Shown piece by piece: positions 42,727 to 50,796 of a stretch of DNA of 64,000 bases. The stretch comes from Streptomyces xanthochromogenes (lineage in GTDB: Bacteria > Actinomycetota > Actinomycetes > Streptomycetales > Streptomycetaceae), in contig NZ_BMUZ01000012.1 in assembly GCF_014650455.1 (NCBI RefSeq), positions 248,001 to 312,000 of the forward strand. Reading direction: 5' to 3'. The notes under the pieces are model-generated. The model ran no database searches, was not told where the DNA came from, and was given only the letters and a program-made list of their open reading frames with translations. A program made the position numbers and the translations under genes. Numbering within the stretch: position 1 is the stretch's first letter; the number at the start of each line of letters is the position of its first letter.

Positions 42727-44261
42727 CCGCAACCGAACAGCGGGCGCCCCAGGCCATCGGCCCGATGGGCCGCTGGCTCGCGCTCGCGGTGCTCGTACTC
42801 GCCGTGCTGCTCGTCGCCGTCGACGCGACCGTGCTGGGCCTCGCCACGCCCTTCCTCAGCGAGGACCTCAAACCGACCGGCACCCAGCTGCTGTGGATCG
42901 GCGACGTCTATTCGTTCGTCATCGCCGGACTGCTCGTCTCGATGGGCAGCCTCGGCGACCGCATCGGCCGCAAGAAGCTGCTGCTCATGGGCGCCGTGGC
43001 GTTCGGCGCGGTCTCCGTGCTCAACGCGTACGCCTCCACCCCCGAGATGATGATCCTGGCCCGGGCACTGCTCGGCGTCGCGGGCGCGACCCTGATGCCG
43101 TCCACGCTCGCCCTGATCCGCAACATCTTCCACGACCCGCGCGAGCGCAGCCTCGCCGTCGGCATCTGGGGCGCCGCCGCGTCCGCGGGTGCGGCGGTCG
43201 GGCCGGTGGTCGGCGGGTTCCTCCTGGAGAACTTCTGGTGGGGCTCGGTCTTCCTCATCAACCTGCCCGTGATGGCCGTCCTGGTCCTGGTCGGCATCAA
43301 GCTGCTGCCCGAGTCCCGTGACCCGGACCCGGGCCCGTGGGACCTGATCAGCGTCGGGCTCTCCCTGGTCGGCATGGTCGCCGTGGTCTACGCGGTGAAG
43401 GAAGCCGCGGTCAACGGGTTCCGCTGGGACATCCTGGCGGCGGGCGTGCTCGGCATCGCCGCGCTGGTCTGGTTCGTACGCCGCCAGCGCACGCTCGCCT
43501 CGCCGCTCCTGGACATCCGGCTCTTCCACCACCGGGGCTTCTCGGGGGCCGTGCTCGCCGATCTGCTGACCATCCTCGGCCTGTCGGGCCTGGTGTTCTT
43601 CCTGTCCCAGTTCCTCCAACTGGTCCAGGGCCGCTCGCCGTTGCAGGCCGGGCTCATCGAACTGCCCGCCGCCGTCGGCGCGGTGGGGGCCGGACTCGCG
43701 GCCGGCACGATCGCGCGGCGCGCCTCCGTGCGCAGCGCGGTCGCCGGAGGCCTCGCGGCGGTCGGCGTCTCGCTCGCCGCGTGCGTGCTGCTCGGCGCGG
43801 AGACGCGGGTCCTCTCGCTGGGGATCGCCCTGTTCGTGGGCGGCCTCGGGGCGGGCCTCGCCTTCACGGTGACGGCCGACGTGATCCTCTCCAGCGTGCC
43901 GAAGGAGCAGGCGGGGGCGGCGTCCGCGGTCTCCGAGACCGCGTACGAACTGGGCGCGGCCCTCGGGATCGCGCTGCTCGGCTCCGTGGTGACCGGCATC
44001 TACCGGGGCTTCGAGGTCCCGGCGGGCGTCCCCGCGGACGTGGCGGCCGAGGCGCACGACTCGCTCGGCGGGGCGGTGGAGGCGTCGGCGAAGCTGCCGG
44101 CCGATCAGGCGGACGCGCTGCTGTCCGCGGCGCGGGACACCTTCACGCAGGGCTTCCAGACGGCGGCGGGGGTGGGGGCGGTGGTGCTGTTCGCCACGGC
44201 GACGGCGGCCTGGTTCCTCCTGCGCGGCCAGAAGCTCGCCGAGGGCCTGGAACACCCCTGA
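42723..44261 (+). CDS. MFS transporter, DHA2 (EmrB/QacA-like) drug efflux family
   Basis: 512 residues, about 14 membrane helices, as in DHA2 drug:H+ antiporters. The first helix has the D-A-T motif (LLVAVDATVLGLATPF); motif A in the loop 2-3 is GSLGDRIGRKKLL; motif C is GPVVGGFLLENFWWGSVFLINLP in loop after helix 5. GTG 42723 overlaps the TetR stop (GTGA). Exports one or more toxic cations or drugs; the substrate is unknown. Confidence 0.88.
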   Translation: MTATEQRAPQAIGPMGRWLALAVLVLAVLLVAVDATVLGLATPFLSEDLKPTGTQLLWIGDVYSFVIAGLLVSMGSLGDRIGRKKLLLMGAVAFGAVSVLNAYASTPEMMILARALLGVAGATLMPSTLALIRNIFHDPRERSLAVGIWGAAASAGAAVGPVVGGFLLENFWWGSVFLINLPVMAVLVLVGIKLLPESRDPDPGPWDLISVGLSLVGMVAVVYAVKEAAVNGFRWDILAAGVLGIAALVWFVRRQRTLASPLLDIRLFHHRGFSGAVLADLLTILGLSGLVFFLSQFLQLVQGRSPLQAGLIELPAAVGAVGAGLAAGTIARRASVRSAVAGGLAAVGVSLAACVLLGAETRVLSLGIALFVGGLGAGLAFTVTADVILSSVPKEQAGAASAVSETAYELGAALGIALLGSVVTGIYRGFEVPAGVPADVAAEAHDSLGGAVEASAKLPADQADALLSAARDTFTQGFQTAAGVGAVVLFATATAAWFLLRGQKLAEGLEHP

Positions 44262-44665
44262 CACCCCGAGTGCCGCACCCCTACGGCCCGGCTGTGCCTC
44301 GGCCCTGAGCGGGCTGGGGGTGCGGTCGGGGTCGCATGGGCTGGTGCCCGTGCTGTTTGGGGGCGCGGGGAACCGCGCGACCAGCCACGCACGGTGTGCG
44401 GGTGAACGATCGCCGTTCGAGCGCAGCCTGTGTGTTTTCATCTGCGGGCCGCCACGGGCCGCCACGGGCCGGTCGCGCAGTTCCCCGCGCCCCTGGCGGA
44501 GCCGGGCCGAACCCCGCGTCGGGGCAAGGGGAGTTGGGGCGCGCCTTGGCAGGGCTGCGCTCAAGGGCCTTGCGCGGACAAGAGAAATGGGCCCGACCCC
44601 CGCAGGGTCGAGCCCAAGATCCGTCAGGCAAAGGGAGTTGGGGTGCGCCCCGGTCAATGAGGGGG
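44262..44665. other. 404-bp non-coding region with dispersed Streptomyces repeats
   Basis: Lies between convergent genes (MFS and acyltransferase). It holds a 23-bp inverted repeat (44360-44382 and 44471-44493) and a 23-bp direct repeat (44523-44545, 44627-44649). No credible gene: reading frames here lack codon bias and start sites. Confidence 0.7.
44360..44493. repeat. Inverted repeat of the common Streptomyces intergenic type
   Basis: GGGGCGCGGGGAACCGCGCG (continuing ACC) at 44360-44382 is complementary, with one mismatch, to 44471-44493. The 88-base centre contains two copies of GGGCCGCCAC. A half copy occurs at 60927-60948. I remember this sequence as frequent between convergent genes in Streptomyces; it may work as a bidirectional terminator. 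Confidence 0.7.
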
Positions 44666-45337
44666 CTAGGCCGCCTTGGCCTTGGTGGCGTACATGTCCA
44701 CGTACTCCTGGCCGGACAGCCGCATGACCTCGGCCATCACCGAATCGGTGACGGCCCGCAGCACGTACCGGTCCCGGTCCATCCCCTCGTACCGCGAGAA
44801 CTCCATCGGCTCGCCGAACCGGACCGTCACCTTGCCGGGCCGCGGCATCCCCGCACCGCCCGGCTGGAGCTTGTCCGTGCCGACCATCGCGAAGGGGACG
44901 ACGGGCGCGCCCGTCATCAGGGTGAGCCGGGCGACGCCCGTGCGGCCGCGGTACAGGCGGCCGTCGGGGGAGCGGGTGCCCTCCGGGTAGATGCCGAACA
45001 TCCGGCCGTCCTCCAGGATGCGGCGGCCGGTCATCAGCGCCGCGACCCCGCCGTTCGCGCCGTCCCGGTCGACCGGGATCATGCCGACCCCGGTGAAGAA
45101 CCACGCCATGAGGCGGCCCTTGAGCCCCTTGCCGGTGACGTACTCGTCCTTGCCGATGAAGGACACCTGCCGGTCGCACACGATGGGCAGCACGATCGAG
45201 TCGATGAACGTCACGTGGTTGCCGGCGAGGATGACTGGACCGGTGCCCGGGATGTTCTCGGCGCCTTCCACCTGTGGGCGGAACATCAGGCGCATGATCG
45301 GTCCGAGCACTGCCTTGATGAGCGCGAAGCGGGACAA
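44666..45337 (-). CDS. plsC: 1-acyl-sn-glycerol-3-phosphate acyltransferase family protein
   Basis: 223 residues. Acyltransferase motifs: NHVTFID (H-x4-D catalytic pair), GMIPVDRDG, FGIYPEGTRSPDG (glycerophosphate binding) and VVPFAMVGT. Peripheral inner-membrane enzyme acylating lysophosphatidate or a related lysolipid. I use the TTG at 45337, with GGAGG 5 bases upstream; no ATG/GTG in frame gives the conserved N-terminus. Divergent from the glpQ gene. Confidence 0.85.
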   Translation of the reverse strand: MSRFALIKAVLGPIMRLMFRPQVEGAENIPGTGPVILAGNHVTFIDSIVLPIVCDRQVSFIGKDEYVTGKGLKGRLMAWFFTGVGMIPVDRDGANGGVAALMTGRRILEDGRMFGIYPEGTRSPDGRLYRGRTGVARLTLMTGAPVVPFAMVGTDKLQPGGAGMPRPGKVTVRFGEPMEFSRYEGMDRDRYVLRAVTDSVMAEVMRLSGQEYVDMYATKAKAA

Positions 45338-45423
45338 CGGGCCCTCCGGAGTCGTCTGGGTGGGGGTGGGATGTCTGTGCAGGTGAGGACGATACTCGCG
45401 GGCCGCCGCTGATCGCACATCGG

Positions 45424-45477
45424 GTTCACGAAGTGGATACGCGCTGTTGACATGTGTTCGCGCCAGGTTCGGCCCGC
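45424..45477 (+). promoter_or_regulatory. PHO-box-like direct repeats upstream of glpQ
   Basis: GTTCACGAAGT (45424), GTTGACATGT (45446), GTTCGCGCCAG (45456) and GTTCGGCCCGC (45467) follow an approximately 11-base period, as PhoP sites do in Streptomyces. The two best-spaced units are the last two. A CATAAA box at 45495-45500 lies where a -10 would be expected; TACGCT at 45528-45533 is an alternative. Phosphate control of glpQ genes is known in this genus. Confidence 0.45.
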
Positions 45478-45604
45478 ATTGGTCCCCGGGTACCCATAAA
45501 GCATCCCTCTCTTCAGTTCCGTCCGCCTACGCTCGACTCCCCGCTCCGGCAGGTGCGGGGACATGTGGAATTCGCCCGTGGGAACAGACGACTGAGGAGT
45601 GTTC

Positions 45605-46765
45605 ATGACTGAGGGTGAGCGGATGAGCCCCGGACGCCGCACCGTGCTGGGAGCGGCGGGCGCGGCCGTGCTCGGCACGGCGGCCACCGGGCTCGCGGGC
45701 GCACCGGCCTCGGCCGCACAGCGCCGCGGCGGCGGGCGGGGCGGCTACCGCGACCTGCCCGTCCCGTACGTCATCGGGCACCGCGGCACCGCCGGTTACC
45801 GGCCCGAGCACACGCTCGGCTCGTACCAGCACGCCCTCGACCTCGGCGCCCATGTCATCGAGCAGGACCTGGTGCCCACCAAGGACGGACACCTCGTCTG
45901 CCGCCACGAGAACGACATCTCGGCCACCACGAACGTCTCGGACCACCCCGAGTTCGCCTCCCGCAAGGCGACCAAGACCGTCGACGGGGTCGCGATCACG
46001 GGCTGGTTCACCGAGGACTTCACGCTCGCCGAGCTGAAGACACTGCGGGCCAAGGAGCGCATCCCCGGCAACCGGCAGCACAACACCCTGTACGACGGCC
46101 GCTGGGACGTACCCACCTTCGAGGAGGTGCTGCGCTGGGCCGAGGAGCAGGGCCGCCGTCTCGGCCGCCGGATCTGGCTGCACTCCGAGACCAAGCACCC
46201 CTCCTACTTCCGCGGCATCGGGCTGCCCCTGGAGAACCGGGTCGCGACCCTGCTGCGCCGCTACGGCCGCCACCGCGCGGACGCCCCGCACTTCCTGGAA
46301 TCCTTCGAGCCCAGCAGCATCCAGCGCCTGTCGCGCCTGGTCGACACGCCTTCGGTGGTCCTGCTCTCCAACGCCGGCACCAAGCCCTGGGACTTCGTGG
46401 TCGCCGGCGACCCGCGCACCGTCGACGACCTGGTCGAGCCGGCCGGCCTGAAGTGGATCGCCTCGTACGCCCAGGGCATCGGCCCCACCCTCGACCTGAT
46501 CATCCCCAAGGACGCGTCGGGCCGGCTCACCAGGCCCACCACCCTGGTCCGGGACGCGCACGCGCAGGGCCTGGTGCTGCACCCGTACACGATGCGCAAC
46601 GAGAACACCTTCCTGCCGGCCGACTTCCGGCGCGGCACCGACCCGAACGCCTACGGGGACGCGTTCGGGGCCTTCAAGACGTACTTCGCCACCGGCATCG
46701 ACGCGGTGTTCTCGGACAACGCCGACACCGCGCTGCTCGCCGCCGCCGACTTCCGCGCGCGCTGA
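45605..46765 (+). CDS. glpQ: Secreted glycerophosphodiester phosphodiesterase
   Basis: 386 residues. A Tat-like signal (SPGRRTVLGAAGAAVLG) leads out of the cell. GDPD domain: VIGHRGTAGYRPEHT with catalytic His/Arg, then EQDLVPTKDGHLVCRHEND (metal-binding Glu/Asp and second His). Releases glycerol-3-phosphate from glycerophosphodiesters and teichoic acids, giving phosphate when starved. ATG 45605 follows GAGGAG by 6 bases; a GTG at 45599 is inside that spacing. Ends with a terminator hairpin. Confidence 0.9.
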   Translation: MTEGERMSPGRRTVLGAAGAAVLGTAATGLAGAPASAAQRRGGGRGGYRDLPVPYVIGHRGTAGYRPEHTLGSYQHALDLGAHVIEQDLVPTKDGHLVCRHENDISATTNVSDHPEFASRKATKTVDGVAITGWFTEDFTLAELKTLRAKERIPGNRQHNTLYDGRWDVPTFEEVLRWAEEQGRRLGRRIWLHSETKHPSYFRGIGLPLENRVATLLRRYGRHRADAPHFLESFEPSSIQRLSRLVDTPSVVLLSNAGTKPWDFVVAGDPRTVDDLVEPAGLKWIASYAQGIGPTLDLIIPKDASGRLTRPTTLVRDAHAQGLVLHPYTMRNENTFLPADFRRGTDPNAYGDAFGAFKTYFATGIDAVFSDNADTALLAAADFRAR

Positions 46766-46790
46766 GTCCGTCCTCGTACGAGTGAGAAGT

Positions 46791-46822
46791 GCCCGCCGCG
46801 GAAACCGGCTGCCGCGGCGGGC
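46791..46822 (+). terminator. Terminator after glpQ
   Basis: Perfect 11-bp stem GCCCGCCGCGG/CCGCGGCGGGC with a 10-base loop, 26 bases after the stop. It lies just upstream of the next ATG (46837), so the next gene needs its own promoter or readthrough. Confidence 0.65.
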
Positions 46823-46836
46823 GCGTCCCGCCCGGC

Positions 46837-47331
46837 ATGGATCTCGTCACACAGCTCAGCCCGCTGCTCGCCGCCGAGGCCGCCGCGGAGGCGCCCGGCA
46901 CCGGGGTGGACGCCGCCGACCTCGAACAGGCCGTCTGGCTCCGGCTGTTGGAGCAGCACCCGGCCGACCCCGCGCACTGGGTGCGCACCGCGGTGCGGGC
47001 CGAGGCGCGCCGCGCCCGCAGGCTGCGCCGCCAGGAGAGCCCGTACGGCAGCGCACCGGCCGCCGACCCGGACCCGGGGCCCGAACTCGCCGCGATCACC
47101 GCCGAGCGGCGCCGCGTGCTGCGTGCCGCGGTCGGCCGCACCCCGGGCAACTGCCCCCGGCTGCTGACCGCGCTGCTCTCGCCGAAGGACCCCACCTACC
47201 GGGAAATCGCAGGGGAGTTGGATATCTCACAGGGCAGCCTGGGGCCGATGCGTTCCCGTTGCCTGGGATGCCTGCGCAGAATGCTGGCGGCGGAGGTTGC
47301 CGCTCCTGAACTCGGGGGAAAGGAGCGGTAG
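46837..47331 (+). CDS. Sigma-70-like small helix-turn-helix protein
   Basis: 164 residues. A degenerate sigma region 2-like N-terminus (DAADLEQAVWLRLLEQHPADPAHWVRTAVRAEARR, in parts) and a clear region 4-type HTH at the end (LLSPKDPTYREIAGELDISQGSLGPMR). CLGCLRRML at the C-terminus has two Cys. Too short and divergent to be sure it works as a sigma factor. ATG 46837 chosen; a start at 46789 would lie inside the terminator. Confidence 0.7.
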   Translation: MDLVTQLSPLLAAEAAAEAPGTGVDAADLEQAVWLRLLEQHPADPAHWVRTAVRAEARRARRLRRQESPYGSAPAADPDPGPELAAITAERRRVLRAAVGRTPGNCPRLLTALLSPKDPTYREIAGELDISQGSLGPMRSRCLGCLRRMLAAEVAAPELGGKER

Positions 47332-47367
47332 ACAATCGGGGACCAGTTGAGCGAGAGGCATGCACAC

Positions 47368-47871
47368 ATGGGCATGAGCGTGACCATCTCTGCGGCCGGC
47401 GCACAGGATGCCGAGCAGATATTGAAGCTGCAGTACCTGTGCTACCAGAGCGAGGCCGAGCTCTACGGCGACTACTCGATCGAGCCCCTGACCCAGACCC
47501 TTGAGGAGCTGCGGGCCGAACTCTCCACGGGATACGCCCTGGTGGCCCGGCTCGGCGACGAGATCATCGCCTCGGTGCGGGGCCGGGTGGACGCGTCGGG
47601 CACCGGCCGCATCGACAAGCTGATCGTGCATCCGCGGATGCAGGGGCACGGCCTGGGCGGCCGGCTTCTGGACGCCATCGAGGCGCACTGCGCGGCGGAG
47701 CTCTCCGCCAAGCGCTTCCAGCTCTTCACCGGCCACCGCAGCGAGTCGAACCTGCGCCTGTACCGACGGCACGGCTACGCGACCGTCGCCACCGAGCCGG
47801 TGAGCGCCCGCCTGTCCCTGATCACCCTCGAAAAGGACGCGGCGGCCCAGGAGTTCGTGGCGAGCGCCTGA
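47368..47871 (+). CDS. GNAT-family N-acetyltransferase
   Basis: 167 residues. Motif A: KLIVHPRMQGHGLGGRLLDAIEAH; motif B: SNLRLYRRHGYATVATE. Begins MGMSVTISAAGAQDAEQI. ATG 47368 chosen with GAGAGG 9 bases upstream; ATG 47374 and TTG 47347 are alternatives. 36 bases after the sigma-like gene, same strand. Acetyl acceptor unknown. Confidence 0.83.
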   Translation: MGMSVTISAAGAQDAEQILKLQYLCYQSEAELYGDYSIEPLTQTLEELRAELSTGYALVARLGDEIIASVRGRVDASGTGRIDKLIVHPRMQGHGLGGRLLDAIEAHCAAELSAKRFQLFTGHRSESNLRLYRRHGYATVATEPVSARLSLITLEKDAAAQEFVASA

Positions 47872-47883
47872 CGCCGTCCGGCG

Positions 47884-48309
47884 CTAGCGCTTGTTGCGCC
47901 GCAGCCAGAGCATGCCGAGGACCGGAAGGATCACCGGGATGAAGAGGTATCCCATCCCGTAGTCCGACCACACCGTGGCGTCGGGGAAGGCCGAGGCGTC
48001 CGCCAGGCTCCAGGTGCCGACGACCAGAACGAAGAGGAGCTCCGCCGCGCAGCACACCAGCGCTGCCCGGCGGGCCTTCTCGCCGCCGCGCACCAGCGAG
48101 TACGTGATGAAGCCGTACACGCAGGCCGCGATCGCGGAGAGCACGTACGCCAGCGGGGCCTTGCCGAAGTCCATGATCATCTGGACGATCGAGCGGGACG
48201 CCGCGGCCACGGTGAACACCCCGTAGAACCAGACGAGTACCCGGCCGGGCCCGGAGCCGAGCCTGTCGTTCTCGTCGGCGGGCGTGGTGTCAGTGGCGGA
48301 CTCGGTCAC
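47884..48309 (-). CDS. Four-helix membrane protein of unknown function
   Basis: 141 residues. About 20 polar residues, then four membrane helices: VLVWFYGVFTVAAASRSIVQ, LAYVLSAIAACVYGFITYSL, LVCCAAELLFVLVVGTWSLA and YLFIPVILPVLGMLWL, ending RRNKR. GTG 48309 has GGGGAGG 6 bases upstream. Its start lies two bases past the stop of the upstream gene, so they are probably co-translated partners. I do not recognise the family. Confidence 0.75.
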   Translation of the reverse strand: MTESATDTTPADENDRLGSGPGRVLVWFYGVFTVAAASRSIVQMIMDFGKAPLAYVLSAIAACVYGFITYSLVRGGEKARRAALVCCAAELLFVLVVGTWSLADASAFPDATVWSDYGMGYLFIPVILPVLGMLWLRRNKR

Positions 48310-48311
48310 GG

Positions 48312-48671
48312 TCAGCCTCCCCAGATGTCGTAGAGACGCACTTCGAGCACGGCGAGCACCACGGCACCCGCCGACACCGTCACCGAGCCCCACTTGGTCC
48401 GCTCGGAGAGCGAGAGGAATCCCGCGGCCGGGACGGCCGCGAACGCGCCGGCCAGATACGCGATGAAGATCGCGACGCCCTGTTCGGGCCGCTCGCCCCG
48501 GCCGAGCTGCACGAGCCCGACGACCAGCTGGGCCAGCGCGAGGACGGCGACCACGGCCATGCCGATGAAGTGCCAGTCCTTGGTGGGCTGGTCCCGGTAT
48601 GCGGCGAAACCGCACCAGGCAGCGAGGGCGAGCGCGGCGGCGGCGACCGCGACCGTCAGGGCATCGAGCAT
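48312..48671 (-). CDS. Small membrane protein of unknown function
   Basis: 119 residues, four hydrophobic segments: LTVAVAAAALALAAWCGFAAY, HFIGMAVVAVLALAQLVVGL, IAYLAGAFAAVPAAGFL and VTVSAGAVVLAVLEVRL. ATG 48671. Upstream partner of the 47884-48309 gene. No motif tells its job. Confidence 0.75.
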   Translation of the reverse strand: MLDALTVAVAAAALALAAWCGFAAYRDQPTKDWHFIGMAVVAVLALAQLVVGLVQLGRGERPEQGVAIFIAYLAGAFAAVPAAGFLSLSERTKWGSVTVSAGAVVLAVLEVRLYDIWGG

Positions 48672-48742
48672 GGGGTCGAGGGTATTACGGGTCGAAAGGC
48701 CCGATGCGCCGACCCCCACCCCCACCCGTAGGGTCGACAGAC

Positions 48743-49390
48743 ATGAAGATCCATGCCGAAGCCCTGCTGTTCGACAACGACGGAACGCTCGTCTCCTCCA
48801 TGGCGTCCGTCACCCGGTGCTGGACCCGCTGGGCCCAGGAGTACGGGATCACCGCCGAGGACTTCGCGCGCGTGGAGCTGCACGGCCGCCCGGCCGGCGA
48901 GATCGTGGCCGACCTGCTGCCCGTCGACGCCGTACCGGGCGCCCTGGCCCGCATCGAGGAGTTGGAGGTCGAGGACGTCGCCGGGGGAGTGGTGCTGCTG
49001 CCCGGCACCGCGGCCCTGCTCGCCTCGCTTCCCGCGGACCGCTGGGCCGTGGTCACCTCGGCGACCGGCCGGCTCGGACAGGCCCGCCTGCACGAGGCCG
49101 GCATCCACCCCAAGCTCCTGGTCTCCGCCGACGACATCGTCCGGGGCAAGCCCGACCCCGAGCCCTTCCTGCTCGCGGCGGCCCGGCTCGGGGTCGATCC
49201 GGCCCGCTGCGTGGTGTTCGAGGACGCCCCGGCGGGGCTCGCGGCAGGGCGTGCGGCAGGCATGACGACCGTGGCCTTGACCACAACGCACCGGGCCGAC
49301 GAGCTGGTCGCGGACGTGGTCGTGAAGGACCTGTCGGCCGTGTCCGCGCAGGCCACGGCGGGTGGCGTGGAGATCACCACGGCGGAGTGA
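48743..49390 (+). CDS. HAD-family hydrolase (beta-phosphoglucomutase-like phosphatase)
   Basis: 215 residues. Motif I LLFDNDGTLVSSM (the first Asp is the nucleophile; usual D-x-D appears as D-N-D), motif II WAVVTSATGRLG, Lys in VRGKPDPEPF and motif IV VVFEDAPAGLAAGRAAGM. Matches sugar-phosphatase HADs of subfamily I. A TAGGGT box at 48729-48734 precedes ATG 48743 by 8 bases. Followed by a hairpin at 49411-49437. Confidence 0.88.
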   Translation: MKIHAEALLFDNDGTLVSSMASVTRCWTRWAQEYGITAEDFARVELHGRPAGEIVADLLPVDAVPGALARIEELEVEDVAGGVVLLPGTAALLASLPADRWAVVTSATGRLGQARLHEAGIHPKLLVSADDIVRGKPDPEPFLLAAARLGVDPARCVVFEDAPAGLAAGRAAGMTTVALTTTHRADELVADVVVKDLSAVSAQATAGGVEITTAE

Positions 49391-49410
49391 CCCCGTCCGC
49401 ATGTCGATCC

Positions 49411-49437
49411 AGGGGTGTCCGGTATTCGGACATCCCT
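49411..49437 (+). terminator. Hairpin after the HAD gene, upstream of the metN leader
   Basis: AGGGGTGTCCG and CGGACATCCCT pair over 11 bases with one G-T, loop GTATT. It may end the HAD transcript or be an operator for the metN leader promoter, whose candidate -10 lies 24 bases downstream. Confidence 0.5.
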
Positions 49438-49472
49438 GATCGGTTCCTGACCGGTTCTGCTTTACTTGCCAC

Positions 49473-49559
49473 ATGACCACGACGAGCAGCCGCACCCTTG
49501 CGACCGAGGCGATGATGACGCCCGGTGCTCGTTGTATGTGTCGAATGTGCGCCTTCTGA
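49473..49559 (+). CDS. Cys/Met-rich leader peptide of the metNIQ operon
   Basis: 28-codon open frame ATG...TGA whose last residues are RCMCRMCAF: three Cys and two Met codons within nine positions just before the stop, plus a Met-Met pair earlier. A TTTACT sequence ending six bases before ATG suggests a leaderless mRNA. The Cys-Met-Cys-Arg codons (49534-49544) are complementary to 49619-49628, which can alternatively form the local hairpin 49615-49629. This is the layout of a ribosome-stalling attenuator sensing Cys or Met. Polycysteine leaderless leader peptides are known in mycobacteria; this one has not been checked experimentally. Confidence 0.7.
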   Translation: MTTTSSRTLATEAMMTPGARCMCRMCAF

Positions 49560-49640
49560 GGGCCCCCGCCTGAGCCTCGCGCCCCGAAGCGAGACGGTCG
49601 GCCGTGCCCGGTTGCGTATCGAACATACGAAGCCGGCCCG
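49534..49640 (+). promoter_or_regulatory. Putative sulfur-amino-acid attenuator of metNIQ
   Basis: Mutually exclusive pairings: GTATGT-G-TCGA (inside the leader peptide codons, 49534-49544) with TCGAACATAC (49619-49628), or CGTAT with ATACG (49615-49619/49625-49629) flanked by CCGG complementarity. A further small stem is CTCGC/GCGAG at 49576-49593. No T run, so control could be by Rho, translation or both. I saw no SAM-riboswitch core. Confidence 0.5.
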
Positions 49641-49755
49641 CCCCCTGCGCACACCGTGCCCCCGGTATCCACCGATGAGGCCGAGCCGCGCCCGAACACG
49701 TTTGCCCCGTGCCCGGCATACCCCGCGCCGCGCACTCGACAGTGACGGAAATCCT

Positions 49756-50796
49756 GTGATCACCACAACGGGCCTGACCAAGGTCTACCAGTCGCGCGGA
49801 CGAGATATCACCGCGCTCGACGGCGTCGACCTGCACGTCCGCGAGGGCGAGGTGTACGGCGTCATCGGCCAGAGCGGCGCCGGCAAGTCCTCCCTGATCC
49901 GCTGCGTCAACCTCCTTGAGCGCCCCACCACCGGCACGGTGACCGTCGACGGCGTCGACCTCACCGCGCTGGCCGGCCGCGGACGCCGGGCCGGCAAGGA
50001 CCTGCGCCGGGCCCGCTCCCGCATCGGCATGGTCTTCCAGCACTTCAACCTGCTGTCCTCGCGCACCGTGCAGGACAACGTCGAGCTGCCCCTGGAGATC
50101 CTCGGCGTCTCCGGCAAGGAGCGCTCCCGCAAGGCGCTCGACCTGCTCGACCTCGTCGGCCTCGCCGACAAGGCCAAGGCCCACCCCGCCCAGCTCTCCG
50201 GCGGCCAGAAGCAGCGCGTCGGCATCGCCCGCGCCCTGGCCGGCGACCCCAAGGTGCTGCTCTCCGACGAGGCGACCAGCGCGCTCGACCCGGAGACCAC
50301 CCGCTCGATCCTCCAGCTCCTGCGCGACCTCAACCAGCAGCTCGGCCTCACGGTCCTGCTCATCACGCACGAGATGGACGTCGTCAAGACGATCTGCGAC
50401 TCGGCCGCGCTGATGCAGAAGGGCAAGATCGTCGAGTCCGGGACCGTCGGCCAACTGCTCGCCACCCCCGGCTCCCAGCTGGCCGCCGAACTCTTCCCGG
50501 TGACCGGCGCGGCCGGCGGCCCCGAGCGCACCGTCATCGACGTCACCTTCCACGGCGAGGCCGCCACCCAGCCGGTCGTCTCGCAGCTGGCACGGACGTA
50601 CAACATCGACATCTCGATCCTCGGCGCGGCCATGGACACCGTGGCGGGCAAGCAGATCGGCCGGATGCGGATCGAACTGCCCGGCCGCTACGAGGAGAAC
50701 GTCGTCCCGGTCGGCTTCCTGCGCGAGCAGGGCCTCCAGGTGGACGTCGTGGACGACAGCCAGGCGCTCGACCTGGTGAAGGAAGGTGCCAAGTGA
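49756..50796 (+). CDS. metN: Methionine ABC transporter ATP-binding protein
   Basis: 346 residues. Walker A GQSGAGKSS, signature LSGGQKQR, Walker B VLLSDEATSALD and the switch His in LLITHEMDVV. A C-terminal NIL domain (about 260-346, from RTVIDVTFHGEAATQPV) is the methionine-binding regulatory domain of MetN. GTG 49756; the leader between 49560 and 49755 carries attenuator pairing. Overlaps metI by four bases. Confidence 0.93.
   Translation: MITTTGLTKVYQSRGRDITALDGVDLHVREGEVYGVIGQSGAGKSSLIRCVNLLERPTTGTVTVDGVDLTALAGRGRRAGKDLRRARSRIGMVFQHFNLLSSRTVQDNVELPLEILGVSGKERSRKALDLLDLVGLADKAKAHPAQLSGGQKQRVGIARALAGDPKVLLSDEATSALDPETTRSILQLLRDLNQQLGLTVLLITHEMDVVKTICDSAALMQKGKIVESGTVGQLLATPGSQLAAELFPVTGAAGGPERTVIDVTFHGEAATQPVVSQLARTYNIDISILGAAMDTVAGKQIGRMRIELPGRYEENVVPVGFLREQGLQVDVVDDSQALDLVKEGAK

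Noticed and set aside
49440..49755. SAM riboswitch upstream of metN
   Set aside because: No S-box-like core; the Cys/Met leader peptide is a better explanation.
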